Shown here: positions 52,773 to 61,163 of the stretch, in pieces
How positions within the stretch are numbered: the first letter of the stretch is position 1
Layout: each line of letters starts with the position of its first letter
Assembly (NCBI RefSeq): GCF_007971225.1
Contig: NZ_CP042435.1
Location: forward strand, 3,289,501-3,353,500
Direction: 5' to 3'
DNA: 64,000 nt
Source of the DNA: Panacibacter ginsenosidivorans
GTDB taxonomy: Bacteria > Bacteroidota > Bacteroidia > Chitinophagales > Chitinophagaceae
The notes under the pieces: model-generated
The model's database searches: none
What the model was told of the DNA's origin: nothing
Seen by the model: only the letters and a program-made list of their open reading frames with translations
Position numbers and translations under genes: made by a program

Positions 52773-52911
52773 CCTCCCTGTTTCTACGGGGAGGGCCTTC
52801 TATAATAAAATGAGCAAATGACTAGTGGGATAACAAAACAGAGATTGATTTTTTCTCATATAGATTAAGGCAGTTATAGTGGTTATCCTTCCTGTTTCTA
52901 CAGGAAGGATA
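52773..52911. repeat. Two related hairpins with a TTTCTA loop
   Basis: The first stem is CCTCCC (52773-52778) with GGGAGG (52789-52794). The second is TATCCTTCCTG (52884-52894) with CAGGAAGGATA (52901-52911), a perfect 11-bp stem. Both enclose CTGTTTCTAC and are preceded by a TTATAG-type word, so they look like diverged copies 107 bp apart. They may terminate transcription from the gene ending at 52727. With the arm at 52974 they account for the main visible structure of the 432-bp gap 52728-53159. Confidence 0.6.
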
Positions 52912-52969
52912 TTTTCTAAAAAGAAGTATTATGGTATCATCTTCCAGACAAATAATCCGCATCGTTGCG

Positions 52970-52993
52970 TCGCACACTGCAACGTTTTATTCT
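52970..52993. repeat. Intergenic repeat arm, leftward form B
   Basis: GTTGCGTCGCACACTGCAAC at 52974-52993 keeps the first 14 bases of the core. It faces the form A arm at 53643 across the DoxX gene. Confidence 0.82.
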
Positions 52994-53159
52994 TTATTGA
53001 GCAATAAATGCATTATTGTAAATACGCTAAAACCTGCTGCAGTATTAGGTTTAGGGAAAGAACTATTTTTTACGTTAATAGCAGATGTATGATTTTCATC
53101 ATCTGTTATAATCGGAGGTGCTTCTATTTTTGAAGCCATCATTAAAACTTAAACAGCTT

Positions 53160-53615
53160 ATGCAAACGAAAGTACTTTCAGCAGCAAATAAAAATTTTTA
53201 CTCATCCTTATCTGTTTTAAGAGTAAGCGTCGGTATAGTGTATTTATGGTTTGGTGCATTAAAATTTTTCCAGGGAGTAAGTCCTGCCGAGCAGCTTGCT
53301 GCTGAAACAATTCATAGAATAACATTTGGTTTAATAAACGATCATACGAATTTGATGATGCTTGCAACCTGGGAATGTATGATTGGTGTAATGCTTATAA
53401 TTGGAAAATTCATTAAACCAGTATTGGTGTTGCTGTTCCTGCATATGATTTGCACATTTACACCTTTTATATTTTTCCCGGAAGAAACATTTCGCCACGT
53501 ACCATATGGCTTAACGCTTACAGGGCAATACATTATTAAAAATATTGTGTTCATTGCTGTGGCTGTTGTTTTGTGGAATGCAGAACAAGGCAAGTACGCA
53601 ATTAATGAACAGTGA
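53160..53615 (+). CDS. DoxX-like membrane protein
   Basis: 151 aa from the ATG at 53160; a GTG at 53118 with an abutting GGAGG is an alternative but adds an unlikely leader. Four hydrophobic segments (about 17-38, 60-80, 85-105 and 120-140) and the motif RVSVGIVYLWFGALKFF mark the DoxX/DUF417-like group of small membrane proteins. These are loosely linked to redox or oxidative-stress functions. The gene stands alone between repeat arms of form B (left) and form A (right). Confidence 0.78.
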   Translation: MQTKVLSAANKNFYSSLSVLRVSVGIVYLWFGALKFFQGVSPAEQLAAETIHRITFGLINDHTNLMMLATWECMIGVMLIIGKFIKPVLVLLFLHMICTFTPFIFFPEETFRHVPYGLTLTGQYIIKNIVFIAVAVVLWNAEQGKYAINEQ

Positions 53616-53639
53616 TGCATAAGGTTGAATATAGAAATG

Positions 53640-53690
53640 AAGGTACAAGTGAGTGACACAACAGAAGATGACATTAGTAATACAGCTTGC
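53640..53690. repeat. Intergenic repeat arm, rightward form A
   Basis: GTACAAGTGAGTGACACAAC at 53643-53662 is a perfect form A copy, followed by the AGAAGATGACATTAG flank. Confidence 0.92.
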
Positions 53691-53723
53691 TGCAAAAAGA
53701 ATAACTTATAAAAATATCAGGCT

Positions 53724-55940
53724 ATGAAATATTCGGTTAAGAACAGGATTGGGATATTTGTTTTTTGTTTTTTCCAGGTTGCAGTGGGCAAAGCGCAAAA
53801 TGTAACGCAAGTGGCATCAGCAGATACAGTTTTAACAGGAGTGCTGGATAGTGTGGTGGTGAACTCTTTTATAAGAACACAAACTTTTCTTTCTGATGTA
53901 AATGGTGTGCAGATCTTTGCAGGCAAGAAAACGAATACTGTTCAGTTAAATCCCAATGGCTATAATCTTGCACAGAATGTAGCAAGAAATTCGTTTGCAC
54001 AAATTCCGGGTTTAACCATGTGGGATATGGATGGCGCAGGCACTCAATTAAATATTGGTTCCCGTGGCACAGACTCGCATCGCAGTATTGAAATGAATAT
54101 GCGGCAAAACGGATACTGCACCAATTCTGATATATTTGGTTATCCTGAGAATCACTATACCGTTCCATTACAGGCCGTGCAGGAAGTGCAGCTTGTACGT
54201 GGCTCTGCCGCATTGCAGTATGGACCACAATTTGGTGGTATGATGAATTTTGTAATGCGCAAAGGCGATAGCACCAAACCTTTTGAAATACAAAGTGAAC
54301 AAACCACAGGCAGCAACAATCTTTTCAATTCTTACAATGCAATCGGTGGTACAAAAGGCAAGCTTAATTATTATGCGTATTTCGATTACCGCCACGGTGA
54401 TGGATGGAGAGACAATGCGAAATTCAACTATCACGCATACTACATAAATCTTGACTATCATTTTAACAGTAAAGCAAGTCTTGCTTTCCAGTTTTCGAGA
54501 ATGGATTATGTACAGCAAATAGCAGGCGGTTTAACAGACGCACAATTTGCTGCTGATCCAAAACAATCCGAACGATCAAGAAATTTCTTTCAACCGGTTA
54601 TAAATATTCCTGCGTTGTTGTTCAGGTATAAATTGAATGAAGCAACGAGTTTGGAAATTACATCTCATGGTTTATTTGGTGAAAGAAACAGCGTACAGTT
54701 CATAAATACGGCAAACATTGCTGATACATTTAATCTTGCTTTGAACAGTTACAATCCAAGACAGGTAGACAGAGATTACTATTCAGCATTTACTACCGAA
54801 GCAAGAATACTGCACCAGTACAAATTAGGAAATGTAAAAAGTACACTGGCTGCAGGTTTACGGTATTTTACAGAACTTACAAAACGAAAACAAAAAGGCG
54901 TTGGCACAACGGGAAGTGATTTTGATTTATCGCTTGCAAACGATTATGGAATTAATCTTCGCCTTACAACGCATAACTATGCAGCTTTTGCTGAAAATAT
55001 TTTTCAGCTTACGCCAAAATTTTCCGTAACACCGGGCATACGTTACGAAATAATAAAAACGGATCTTGATGGCGTAATTAATAATGCAGCAGATGCGGTG
55101 GCTTACAAAAGCAAAAGAAATTTTCCGTTGTTTGGTGCAGGTGTACAATACCAGGCTACGCCGCTTACACAGTTATATGGAAACATATCACAGGCGTACA
55201 GACCGTACCTGTATGCAAATGTAACTCCTGCAGACAGGATTGATAAAATAGACCCTTCTTTGAAAGATAGTAAAGGCTATGATATTGATCTCGGTTATCG
55301 CGGCCGTGTTAAAAACATATTCAGGTTTGATGTAAATGCTTTCTATCTTTTCTACGGAGACCGCGTTGGTTTGATAACGCAGCAGGATAATGCAGGTGAC
55401 AACTTTTTGTTTACAACCAATATTGGTAACTCTGTTTCAAAAGGGGTAGAAGCTTACGTTGAATTATCATTACTGCGTTTAGTTAATGCCCGTAATAACA
55501 AAACTGATCTTCGGTTATTTAATTCTTTGGCCTACACGCATGCTACATATACAAGCGGCGTAATAAATAAAAGTGGCGTGAACACAAGCGTAGCCGGAAA
55601 CTATGTTGAGAACATTCCGGCATGGAATAATAAATGCGGTATCGACTTTCGTGTAAAAAATATCAGTACCAGCCTGCAATACAGTTATACAAGTAAAACA
55701 TATAACGACGCTTTCAATACCGAATACAGCAGTAATGGTGTGCTAGGCGCTATTCCTGCATATCATGTTTGGGACTGGAATTTCGGCTGGCAGTTTGCAA
55801 AAGCCTTTCGGTTTTCCGGTGGTGTAAACAATCTTGCCAATGCGCATTATTTCAATCGCAGGATTACTTTCTATCCTGGTCCTGGAATTTTACCGGCAGA
55901 TGGCAGAACTTTTTATATAGGCCTTGGAATGAATATGTAA
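53724..55940 (+). CDS. TonB-dependent outer-membrane receptor (FecA-like)
   Basis: 738 aa. A signal peptide (about 1-25) is followed by a plug domain (about 55-190: NSFAQIPGLTMWDMDGAG, NIGSRGTDSHRSIEMNM, VQEVQLVRGSAALQYGPQFG) and a 22-strand barrel ending in GLGMNM. There is no SusC-type carboxypeptidase-like extension and no SusD partner, so it is more like an iron-siderophore or small-ligand receptor such as FecA than a glycan importer. The cargo is uncertain. A terminator at 55965 and a repeat arm separate it from the MFS gene. Confidence 0.88.
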   Translation: MKYSVKNRIGIFVFCFFQVAVGKAQNVTQVASADTVLTGVLDSVVVNSFIRTQTFLSDVNGVQIFAGKKTNTVQLNPNGYNLAQNVARNSFAQIPGLTMWDMDGAGTQLNIGSRGTDSHRSIEMNMRQNGYCTNSDIFGYPENHYTVPLQAVQEVQLVRGSAALQYGPQFGGMMNFVMRKGDSTKPFEIQSEQTTGSNNLFNSYNAIGGTKGKLNYYAYFDYRHGDGWRDNAKFNYHAYYINLDYHFNSKASLAFQFSRMDYVQQIAGGLTDAQFAADPKQSERSRNFFQPVINIPALLFRYKLNEATSLEITSHGLFGERNSVQFINTANIADTFNLALNSYNPRQVDRDYYSAFTTEARILHQYKLGNVKSTLAAGLRYFTELTKRKQKGVGTTGSDFDLSLANDYGINLRLTTHNYAAFAENIFQLTPKFSVTPGIRYEIIKTDLDGVINNAADAVAYKSKRNFPLFGAGVQYQATPLTQLYGNISQAYRPYLYANVTPADRIDKIDPSLKDSKGYDIDLGYRGRVKNIFRFDVNAFYLFYGDRVGLITQQDNAGDNFLFTTNIGNSVSKGVEAYVELSLLRLVNARNNKTDLRLFNSLAYTHATYTSGVINKSGVNTSVAGNYVENIPAWNNKCGIDFRVKNISTSLQYSYTSKTYNDAFNTEYSSNGVLGAIPAYHVWDWNFGWQFAKAFRFSGGVNNLANAHYFNRRITFYPGPGILPADGRTFYIGLGMNM

Positions 55941-55964
55941 ATAATAAAAGTAATAATAAGAAGC

Positions 55965-55994
55965 AAACACTGTGTTTCTACATGGTGTTTTTTT
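55965..55994 (+). terminator. Intrinsic terminator after the TonB receptor
   Basis: Stem AAACACTGTG with CATGGTGTTT (10 pairs, two of them wobble), loop TTTCTA, then a run of T. It starts 25 nt after the stop at 55940. The loop is the same as in the hairpins at 52773 and 52884. Confidence 0.78.
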
Positions 55995-56009
55995 ATGCTC
56001 AGTAATGAA

Positions 56010-56075
56010 TTACAGTACAAGCGTGCGACGCAACAGGCGATGCTACATGCCCTGGGACGGGCTCAAAAAATTCTT
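56010..56075. repeat. Intergenic repeat arm, rightward form B
   Basis: GTACAAGCGTGCGACGCAAC at 56015-56034, one base from form B, followed by the AGGCGATGCTACATGCC flank subtype. Confidence 0.9.
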
Positions 56076-56134
56076 ATTTGCTATAAGGGTAAATTGTATC
56101 TTTCATTATCATTATAACCGCCAAAACGACTGCT

Positions 56135-57394
56135 ATGCATAACTGGAAAATAAAGGTTTCTCTTTTCCTCAACTATTTTGTGTTTGCTATTTTACTGAAT
56201 AGTTCCGGCATTGCAATATTGCAGGTGCAGAACAGTTTTGGTGTGTCCAAAGGTTCTGCTGCCTGGATCGATCCCTGTAAAGATTTCAGTATTGCTATTA
56301 TGTCTTTTCTTGTGTCTTCTTACATAACAAAGATCGGTTACAGGCGTGCTATGCTGATTGCGTTGGGAGCTATTGCCGGTATCTGTTTTATTATACCAAA
56401 TGTGCCCAGTTTTTTTGCAGTTAAATTATTATTCATTGCAGTAGGCGCCTGTTTTGCATTGATAAAAATGAGTGTTTATAGTACTATCGGCATCATAACG
56501 AAAGATTCAAAGGAGCATATTAGTTTTATGAATTTTATTGAATCATTTTTTATGATCGGTAATCTTACATTGTATTTTGTTTTCAGTTCTTTTGTTGATA
56601 ACAATAACCCCCAATCTACAAACTGGCTGAATGCTTATTATGTTTTGGGTATACTTTCATTGCTTGCATTCTTGTTATTGCTGAGTTCTGTATTAGATGA
56701 ATCTGCTATAAAATCTGAAGCCGAGAAACCCATCACCGAGCAGTTGAGTGATATGTTGAAACTATTTCTAAAGCCTGTTGTACTTGCGTTTCTGGCCTCT
56801 GCCTTTTTATATGTTTTAATAGAACAAAGCATACAAAATTTTCTGCCCACATTTAATAATAAAGTGTTGCTGCTGCCTGCAACATTAAGCATACAAATGG
56901 GAAGCATTCTTGCGGGCTCAACTGCACTTGGCCGTTTTCTTGCCGGAATTGTATTGAAAAAATTAAATTGGTTTTATGTATTGGTTGCTTGTCTTTTGCT
57001 TGCTGCAACGCTTGTGCTTATTGCAATGCCGCTTGCTAAAGAAGAAACAGGTACAGCAGCTACAGGATGGTTAAGTGCACCAATCGCCGCATATATTTTT
57101 CCATTGATCGGTCTTTTGTTGGCACCAATTTATCCTGCCATAAATTCTGTTATTCTAACATCATTGCCAAAAACACATCATGGTTTTATGTCTGGGCTTA
57201 TTATTATTTTTTCAGCAATTGGCGGAACAGTTGGTTCATTGCTTACAGGAAATATTTTTGATGTTTATGGCGGGCAGGCAGCATTTTATTTCTCACTGGT
57301 ACCGATGGCGCTTTTAATTATGTGCCTGTTCTTTTTTAATAAATTAAAGAAAGGCAATGATGTGGCTGAATTCAATACGATGGCTGGTCATTAA
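56135..57394 (+). CDS. MFS transporter, sugar-permease-like
   Basis: 419 aa with 12 predicted membrane segments in two six-helix halves. The N-terminal half includes WIDPCKDFSIAIMSFLVSSY and GYRRAMLIALGAIAGICF, resembling the fucose permease/uncharacterised Bacteroidota MFS branch rather than drug antiporters. It lies upstream of a cytoplasmic trehalase gene on the same strand, so disaccharide or sugar import is a fair guess, though a repeat arm at 57432 lies between them. Confidence 0.85.
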   Translation: MHNWKIKVSLFLNYFVFAILLNSSGIAILQVQNSFGVSKGSAAWIDPCKDFSIAIMSFLVSSYITKIGYRRAMLIALGAIAGICFIIPNVPSFFAVKLLFIAVGACFALIKMSVYSTIGIITKDSKEHISFMNFIESFFMIGNLTLYFVFSSFVDNNNPQSTNWLNAYYVLGILSLLAFLLLLSSVLDESAIKSEAEKPITEQLSDMLKLFLKPVVLAFLASAFLYVLIEQSIQNFLPTFNNKVLLLPATLSIQMGSILAGSTALGRFLAGIVLKKLNWFYVLVACLLLAATLVLIAMPLAKEETGTAATGWLSAPIAAYIFPLIGLLLAPIYPAINSVILTSLPKTHHGFMSGLIIIFSAIGGTVGSLLTGNIFDVYGGQAAFYFSLVPMALLIMCLFFFNKLKKGNDVAEFNTMAGH

Positions 57395-57399
57395 GTTTT

Positions 57400-57455
57400 T
57401 GAACCATACTTTTGAATAAATATTAAGCATCGTTGCGTCGCACTCTTGTACTGCA
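57400..57455. repeat. Intergenic repeat arm, leftward form B
   Basis: GTTGCGTCGCACTCTTGTAC at 57432-57451 is a perfect copy. The left flank TTGAACCATACTTTTGAATA matches the arm at 8696. Confidence 0.92.
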
Positions 57456-57506
57456 ACAATGCTATTCAACATAACGGCAACATGTTTACCAACCAAAAAA
57501 CATGTC

Positions 57507-59027
57507 ATGAGTAAGAAAGAATTATTTCAATACACAGACCTTTTCGAAGCTGTACAAATGCAACAGGTTTTTGCTGATGGCAAAACATTTACAGATTGCA
57601 TAGCAAAATTTCCACTGGAAGAAATTGATCAAAAATATCAGCAACAAAAAAACAATGCAGACTTCGATCTTAAAACATTTGTGTATGAAAATTTTACTGC
57701 CCCGGTTGCGCCACAAAGTAATTATGCTGCGCATGAAGCAGATGTGAAAGATCATATCAATAATCTTTGGACTGTACTTACAAGAAGTGCTGATGCAATT
57801 TCCTTCCCCACTGGGGGGGGTCAGGAGGGAGTTACTTCACTCATTGCATTGCCCTTTCCGTATATCGTTCCTGGTGGACGTTTTGGAGAAATATATTACT
57901 GGGATAGTTTCTTTACCATGCTTGGTTTGCAGGCGTCAGGAAAAGTTGATATAATACAAAACATGGTCGATAATTTTTCTTTTCTTATAGATCATGTTGG
58001 GTATATACCAAATGGTAACCGCACTTATTTTATCGGTAGATCTCAACCACCGTTCTATTCATTAATGGTCAGGCTACTTGCAGATGAAAAGGGAAATGAT
58101 ATATTAATAAAGTATCTGCCGCAGTTGGCAAAAGAATATACATTCTGGATGAAAGGAAGCGAGACATTGAACAAAAATAATATAACGGCGCATCATGCTG
58201 TACACATGCCCGATGGCAGTTTACTAAACCGTTATTGGGATGAAAATGATACACCAAGACCAGAATCATACAGAGAAGATGTAGAACTTGCGCATCATAC
58301 AAAAGATAAAGCAACAATGTACAGGCACTTAAGGGCTGGAGCAGAGAGTGGCTGGGATTTCAGTTGCCGCTGGTTTAAAGATGTGAATGATTTTTCTACT
58401 ATTCACACAACCGGGATCATTCCTGTTGATCTCAATTGTTTAATGCTGCACCTGGAAGAAACATTGTGCGAAGCATATAAGCATTCAGAAAATAAATTGC
58501 AACAAACTTTCTTTGCTGAAAGGGTAGAAAAGCGTAAAACTGCTATTCAACAATATTGCTGGAATGAGGAGCAACAATTTTACTTCGATTATGATTTTGT
58601 TTCTGGTAAACAAAAAGAATTGCAAACTATTGCTGCCGCGTTTCCACTTTATTTTAAAGTTGCTTCACAAAAGCAAGCAAAAGCTGTTGCTTCAATAACT
58701 GAAAAGAATTTTTTACAACCCGGCGGCGTAACAACCACACTTGAAGCAACAGGTCAGCAGTGGGATGCACCAAATGGCTGGGCACCTTTACAATGGATAA
58801 CCATTCAAGGCTTGGAAAACTATGGTATGCATGATCTTGCAAAAGAAATAGCTATAAGATGGATCTCGCTAAATAAAAAAGTTTACCAACGCACCGGCAA
58901 ACTCATGGAAAAGTATAATGTCTATAATACTGCGCTTGATGCTGGCGGCGGGGAATATCCATCCCAGGACGGTTTCGGCTGGACGAATGGGGTCTTGTTA
59001 AAACTGATGGAGATATACGATCAATAA
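57507..59027 (+). CDS. Cytoplasmic alpha,alpha-trehalase (GH37)
   Basis: 506 aa from the ATG at 57507; the frame start at 57459 just after a repeat arm is not favoured, and no signal peptide precedes either start. Both GH37 signatures are present: PGGRFGEIYYWDSF near residue 122 and QWDAPNGWAP near residue 418. The C-terminal part YNVYNTALDAGGGEYPSQDG is also typical. The enzyme splits trehalose into two glucose units. A run of eight G near 57813 does not break the frame. The adjacent MFS gene may supply the sugar. Confidence 0.93.
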   Translation: MSKKELFQYTDLFEAVQMQQVFADGKTFTDCIAKFPLEEIDQKYQQQKNNADFDLKTFVYENFTAPVAPQSNYAAHEADVKDHINNLWTVLTRSADAISFPTGGGQEGVTSLIALPFPYIVPGGRFGEIYYWDSFFTMLGLQASGKVDIIQNMVDNFSFLIDHVGYIPNGNRTYFIGRSQPPFYSLMVRLLADEKGNDILIKYLPQLAKEYTFWMKGSETLNKNNITAHHAVHMPDGSLLNRYWDENDTPRPESYREDVELAHHTKDKATMYRHLRAGAESGWDFSCRWFKDVNDFSTIHTTGIIPVDLNCLMLHLEETLCEAYKHSENKLQQTFFAERVEKRKTAIQQYCWNEEQQFYFDYDFVSGKQKELQTIAAAFPLYFKVASQKQAKAVASITEKNFLQPGGVTTTLEATGQQWDAPNGWAPLQWITIQGLENYGMHDLAKEIAIRWISLNKKVYQRTGKLMEKYNVYNTALDAGGGEYPSQDGFGWTNGVLLKLMEIYDQ

Positions 59028-59050
59028 GCATTCCTTTGCTAAAGATTCTC

Positions 59051-59058
59051 TAAGTTTG
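59051..59058 (+). promoter_or_regulatory. -7 box (TAAGTTTG) almost touching the start codon
   Basis: TAAGTTTG fits TAnnTTTG and ends 4 nt before the ATG at 59063. The arrangement is the same as at 42383 and suggests a leaderless mRNA or a start a few codons later. Confidence 0.4.
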
Positions 59059-59062
59059 ACGC

Positions 59063-60085
59063 ATGCAAAAAATGCTGTTGTCGATTTTTATTATTGTAGC
59101 TGCTTCGTGTGCATCAAACAAAAATATCAGTTATACAAATTATGATTTCAAATCGCCAAATGGTGTTCCGGACTATAGTAACTTAGATTATTGGGCTGCA
59201 CATCCCTGGAAGAAAGATCCATCAGACAGTTTGCCAAAAGCACTGCAAAAAAATTATACAACAGATTCTATTGTAGATATTTTTTTCCTGCATCCAACAA
59301 CATTTGGCGATAAGACAATGAAACGCGGATGGAATGCTGGTATAGATGATTCAGCTATCAATCACAAAACCGATTTTACTACTATTCTTTACCAGGCAAG
59401 TATTTTCAACACAGCGGGCAGAGTATTTGCGCCACGCTACAGGCAGGCAAATTATTTCGCTTACTTTCCAACTGATACAGCAAAAGCAATCGCTGCATTC
59501 GACACTGCATACGATGATGTAAAAGCAGCCTTTGAATATTATCTCGCACATTACAACAACGGAAGACCATTCATCATCGCTTCGCATAGCCAGGGCACCA
59601 CGCATGCAAAACGTTTAATAAAAGAGTATATAGAAGGCAAGCCTTTGCAAAACCGCATGGTGGTTGCGTATCTTGCAGGTATGCCTGTGGAGCCTGATTA
59701 TTTTTATAACATTCCTGTGTGCACCAATCCCAATCAAACAGGTTGCATCTGTAGCTGGCGCACCTTTCGCGAAGGGCACACCGATTCATTTATCGATAAA
59801 GAGAAATTCACTGCTATCGTTACCAACCCGCTTACATGGGATAGCTCAAAAACTTCTGCAGGTCGTTTTGAAAACAAAGGAGCCGTATTGCAGAAGTTCA
59901 ATAAACTAAAACCAAATGTTGCAGGCGCTGCCGTGCATAATGGTGTGTTGTGGACAAACCGGCCGCATTTCTTCGGCAGTATTTTTCTAAAGAATCCCAA
60001 CTACCATATTGCAGATTACAATCTTTATTATTTAAGCGTAAGAGAAAATGCACAGCAAAGAATAAATGCTTTTTGGAAGAGATAG
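59063..60085 (+). CDS. DUF3089 alpha/beta-hydrolase-like lipoprotein
   Basis: 340 aa lipoprotein (lipobox VAASC). The DUF3089 family pattern is clear: VDIFFLHPTTFGDK, the nucleophile elbow SHSQGTTHAKRLI with Ser in HSQG, YLAGMPVEPDYF, CSWRTFREGH, and an end with AAVHNGVLWTNRPHF. Members are predicted secreted serine hydrolases with unknown substrate. It follows the trehalase by 35 bp but has its own promoter-like box. Confidence 0.85.
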   Translation: MQKMLLSIFIIVAASCASNKNISYTNYDFKSPNGVPDYSNLDYWAAHPWKKDPSDSLPKALQKNYTTDSIVDIFFLHPTTFGDKTMKRGWNAGIDDSAINHKTDFTTILYQASIFNTAGRVFAPRYRQANYFAYFPTDTAKAIAAFDTAYDDVKAAFEYYLAHYNNGRPFIIASHSQGTTHAKRLIKEYIEGKPLQNRMVVAYLAGMPVEPDYFYNIPVCTNPNQTGCICSWRTFREGHTDSFIDKEKFTAIVTNPLTWDSSKTSAGRFENKGAVLQKFNKLKPNVAGAAVHNGVLWTNRPHFFGSIFLKNPNYHIADYNLYYLSVRENAQQRINAFWKR

Positions 60086-60089
60086 TTTT

Positions 60090-60141
60090 ATAAGCGGGCT
60101 TAAAAATAAGTAGCATCAACTGTTGCGTCGCACTCTTCAAA
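60090..60141. repeat. Intergenic repeat arm, leftward form B
   Basis: GTTGCGTCGCACTCTTCAAA at 60122-60141, carrying the TTCAA variant also seen at 33910. It is preceded by the GTAGCATCAACT flank. It faces the arm at 61056 across one gene. Confidence 0.88.
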
Positions 60142-60212
60142 GTTCATCTTTCAATTAGGCAAATGCCATTAATATAATTTCCTGTAATAGCGGTAAGATA
60201 TTTTTATATTTA

Positions 60213-61037
60213 ATGATGAAATCATATTTGCTTTCTTTGGCAATAGCATTTACTGGCGCCCAATTATATGCACAACAACCAATTGACAAATTAATTGCTA
60301 CAGAAAAAAGTTTTGCAGCAACAAGTAAAGAGCAAACAACAAAAATTGCATTCCTTTCTTTCCTCGATAGCAATTGTATTGGCTATCGTAATGGTGAGCA
60401 GGTAAATCTTTTTGAAGAATACAGTAAACGCAAAGAAGACAGCAGTAAACTTACCTGGGCGCCAGAGTTTGCAATTATATCTTCGTCGGGAGATTTAGGT
60501 GCTACAACCGGTCCGTGGGAATACAGGCAAACATCTTTAAAGGATACATCTGTTGCGCATGGACATTTTGCAACCATCTGGAAGAAGAATGACAAAGGAG
60601 AATGGAAAGCTGTATTTGATATGGGGATTGGTTATAATGAAAAGATCAACAACAATAGCGAGGCTGCAAAGTTGGTTTTGAATAAACCCAAAGAAAAAGA
60701 CAGCGAGCTTTTTTTATTAATGAATGTTGATATGAATTTCACCGATGAATTTGTTGCAGACAAAACTCCCGCAATAAAAAAGGCAGTAAGAGATGATAGC
60801 TGGTTTAGCATAAATGGCAGTGCGCCATTAAAGGGTGCTACGGCTATAAAAGCATCGGCAAATATTTTACCTGCGGGGATTAAATTCTTACCTATAGATC
60901 ATATTGTTGTTTCAAAGAACACAGATATGTTTGCTGTTTATGGTAAAGCACAAACAGGAGATACCAAACAAGCGCACATGCGCTTATGGGTAAAAGAAAA
61001 TAATGAATGGAAGTTATTGATGATGGTCATTCACTGA
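60213..61037 (+). CDS. Secreted NTF2/DUF4440-like protein
   Basis: 274 aa with a signal peptide (MMKSYLLSLAIAFTGAQLYA; the second Met is equally possible as start). The body appears to hold two NTF2-like regions (DKLIATEKSFAATSKEQTTK; KGATAIKASANILPAGIKFL) with strand patterns such as GHFATIWKKNDKGEWKAVFD and AHMRLWVKENNEWKLLMMVI. The DUF4440 group has no defined activity, so ligand binding or a structural role is likely. It is convergent with the DPP4 gene. Confidence 0.75.
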   Translation: MMKSYLLSLAIAFTGAQLYAQQPIDKLIATEKSFAATSKEQTTKIAFLSFLDSNCIGYRNGEQVNLFEEYSKRKEDSSKLTWAPEFAIISSSGDLGATTGPWEYRQTSLKDTSVAHGHFATIWKKNDKGEWKAVFDMGIGYNEKINNNSEAAKLVLNKPKEKDSELFLLMNVDMNFTDEFVADKTPAIKKAVRDDSWFSINGSAPLKGATAIKASANILPAGIKFLPIDHIVVSKNTDMFAVYGKAQTGDTKQAHMRLWVKENNEWKLLMMVIH

Positions 61038-61051
61038 TGCATAAAGAGCAG

Positions 61052-61110
61052 AAACGTACAAGAGTGCGACGCAACCAAAGTTTAATAGTAGCAATGCAGC
61101 TTAGTACATA
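61052..61110. repeat. Intergenic repeat arm, rightward form B
   Basis: GTACAAGAGTGCGACGCAAC at 61056-61075 is a perfect copy, followed by the CAAAGTTTAATAGTAGCAAT flank subtype. Confidence 0.92.
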
Positions 61111-61114
61111 AAAA

Positions 61115-61144
61115 AATGCCGGATGAAAATATTCATCCGGCATT
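61115..61144 (-). terminator. Intrinsic terminator between convergent genes
   Basis: A perfect 13-bp stem, AATGCCGGATGAA with TTCATCCGGCATT and loop AATA. The A-run on its left gives a T-run on the minus strand, so it serves the DPP4 gene that stops at 61164; it may also slow transcription from the left. Confidence 0.85.
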
Positions 61145-61163
61145 ATCATTTATAGTAAGAAAA

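Noticed and set aside
3571-53662. Arms as integron attC sites around gene cassettes
   Set aside because: There is no integrase, the arms alternate in orientation instead of all pointing one way, and the attC R-box pattern is not seen.
57800-57830. A G8 homopolymer in the trehalase gene as a possible frameshift
   Set aside because: The frame is open across it, and both trehalase signatures downstream are in the same frame as the upstream part.
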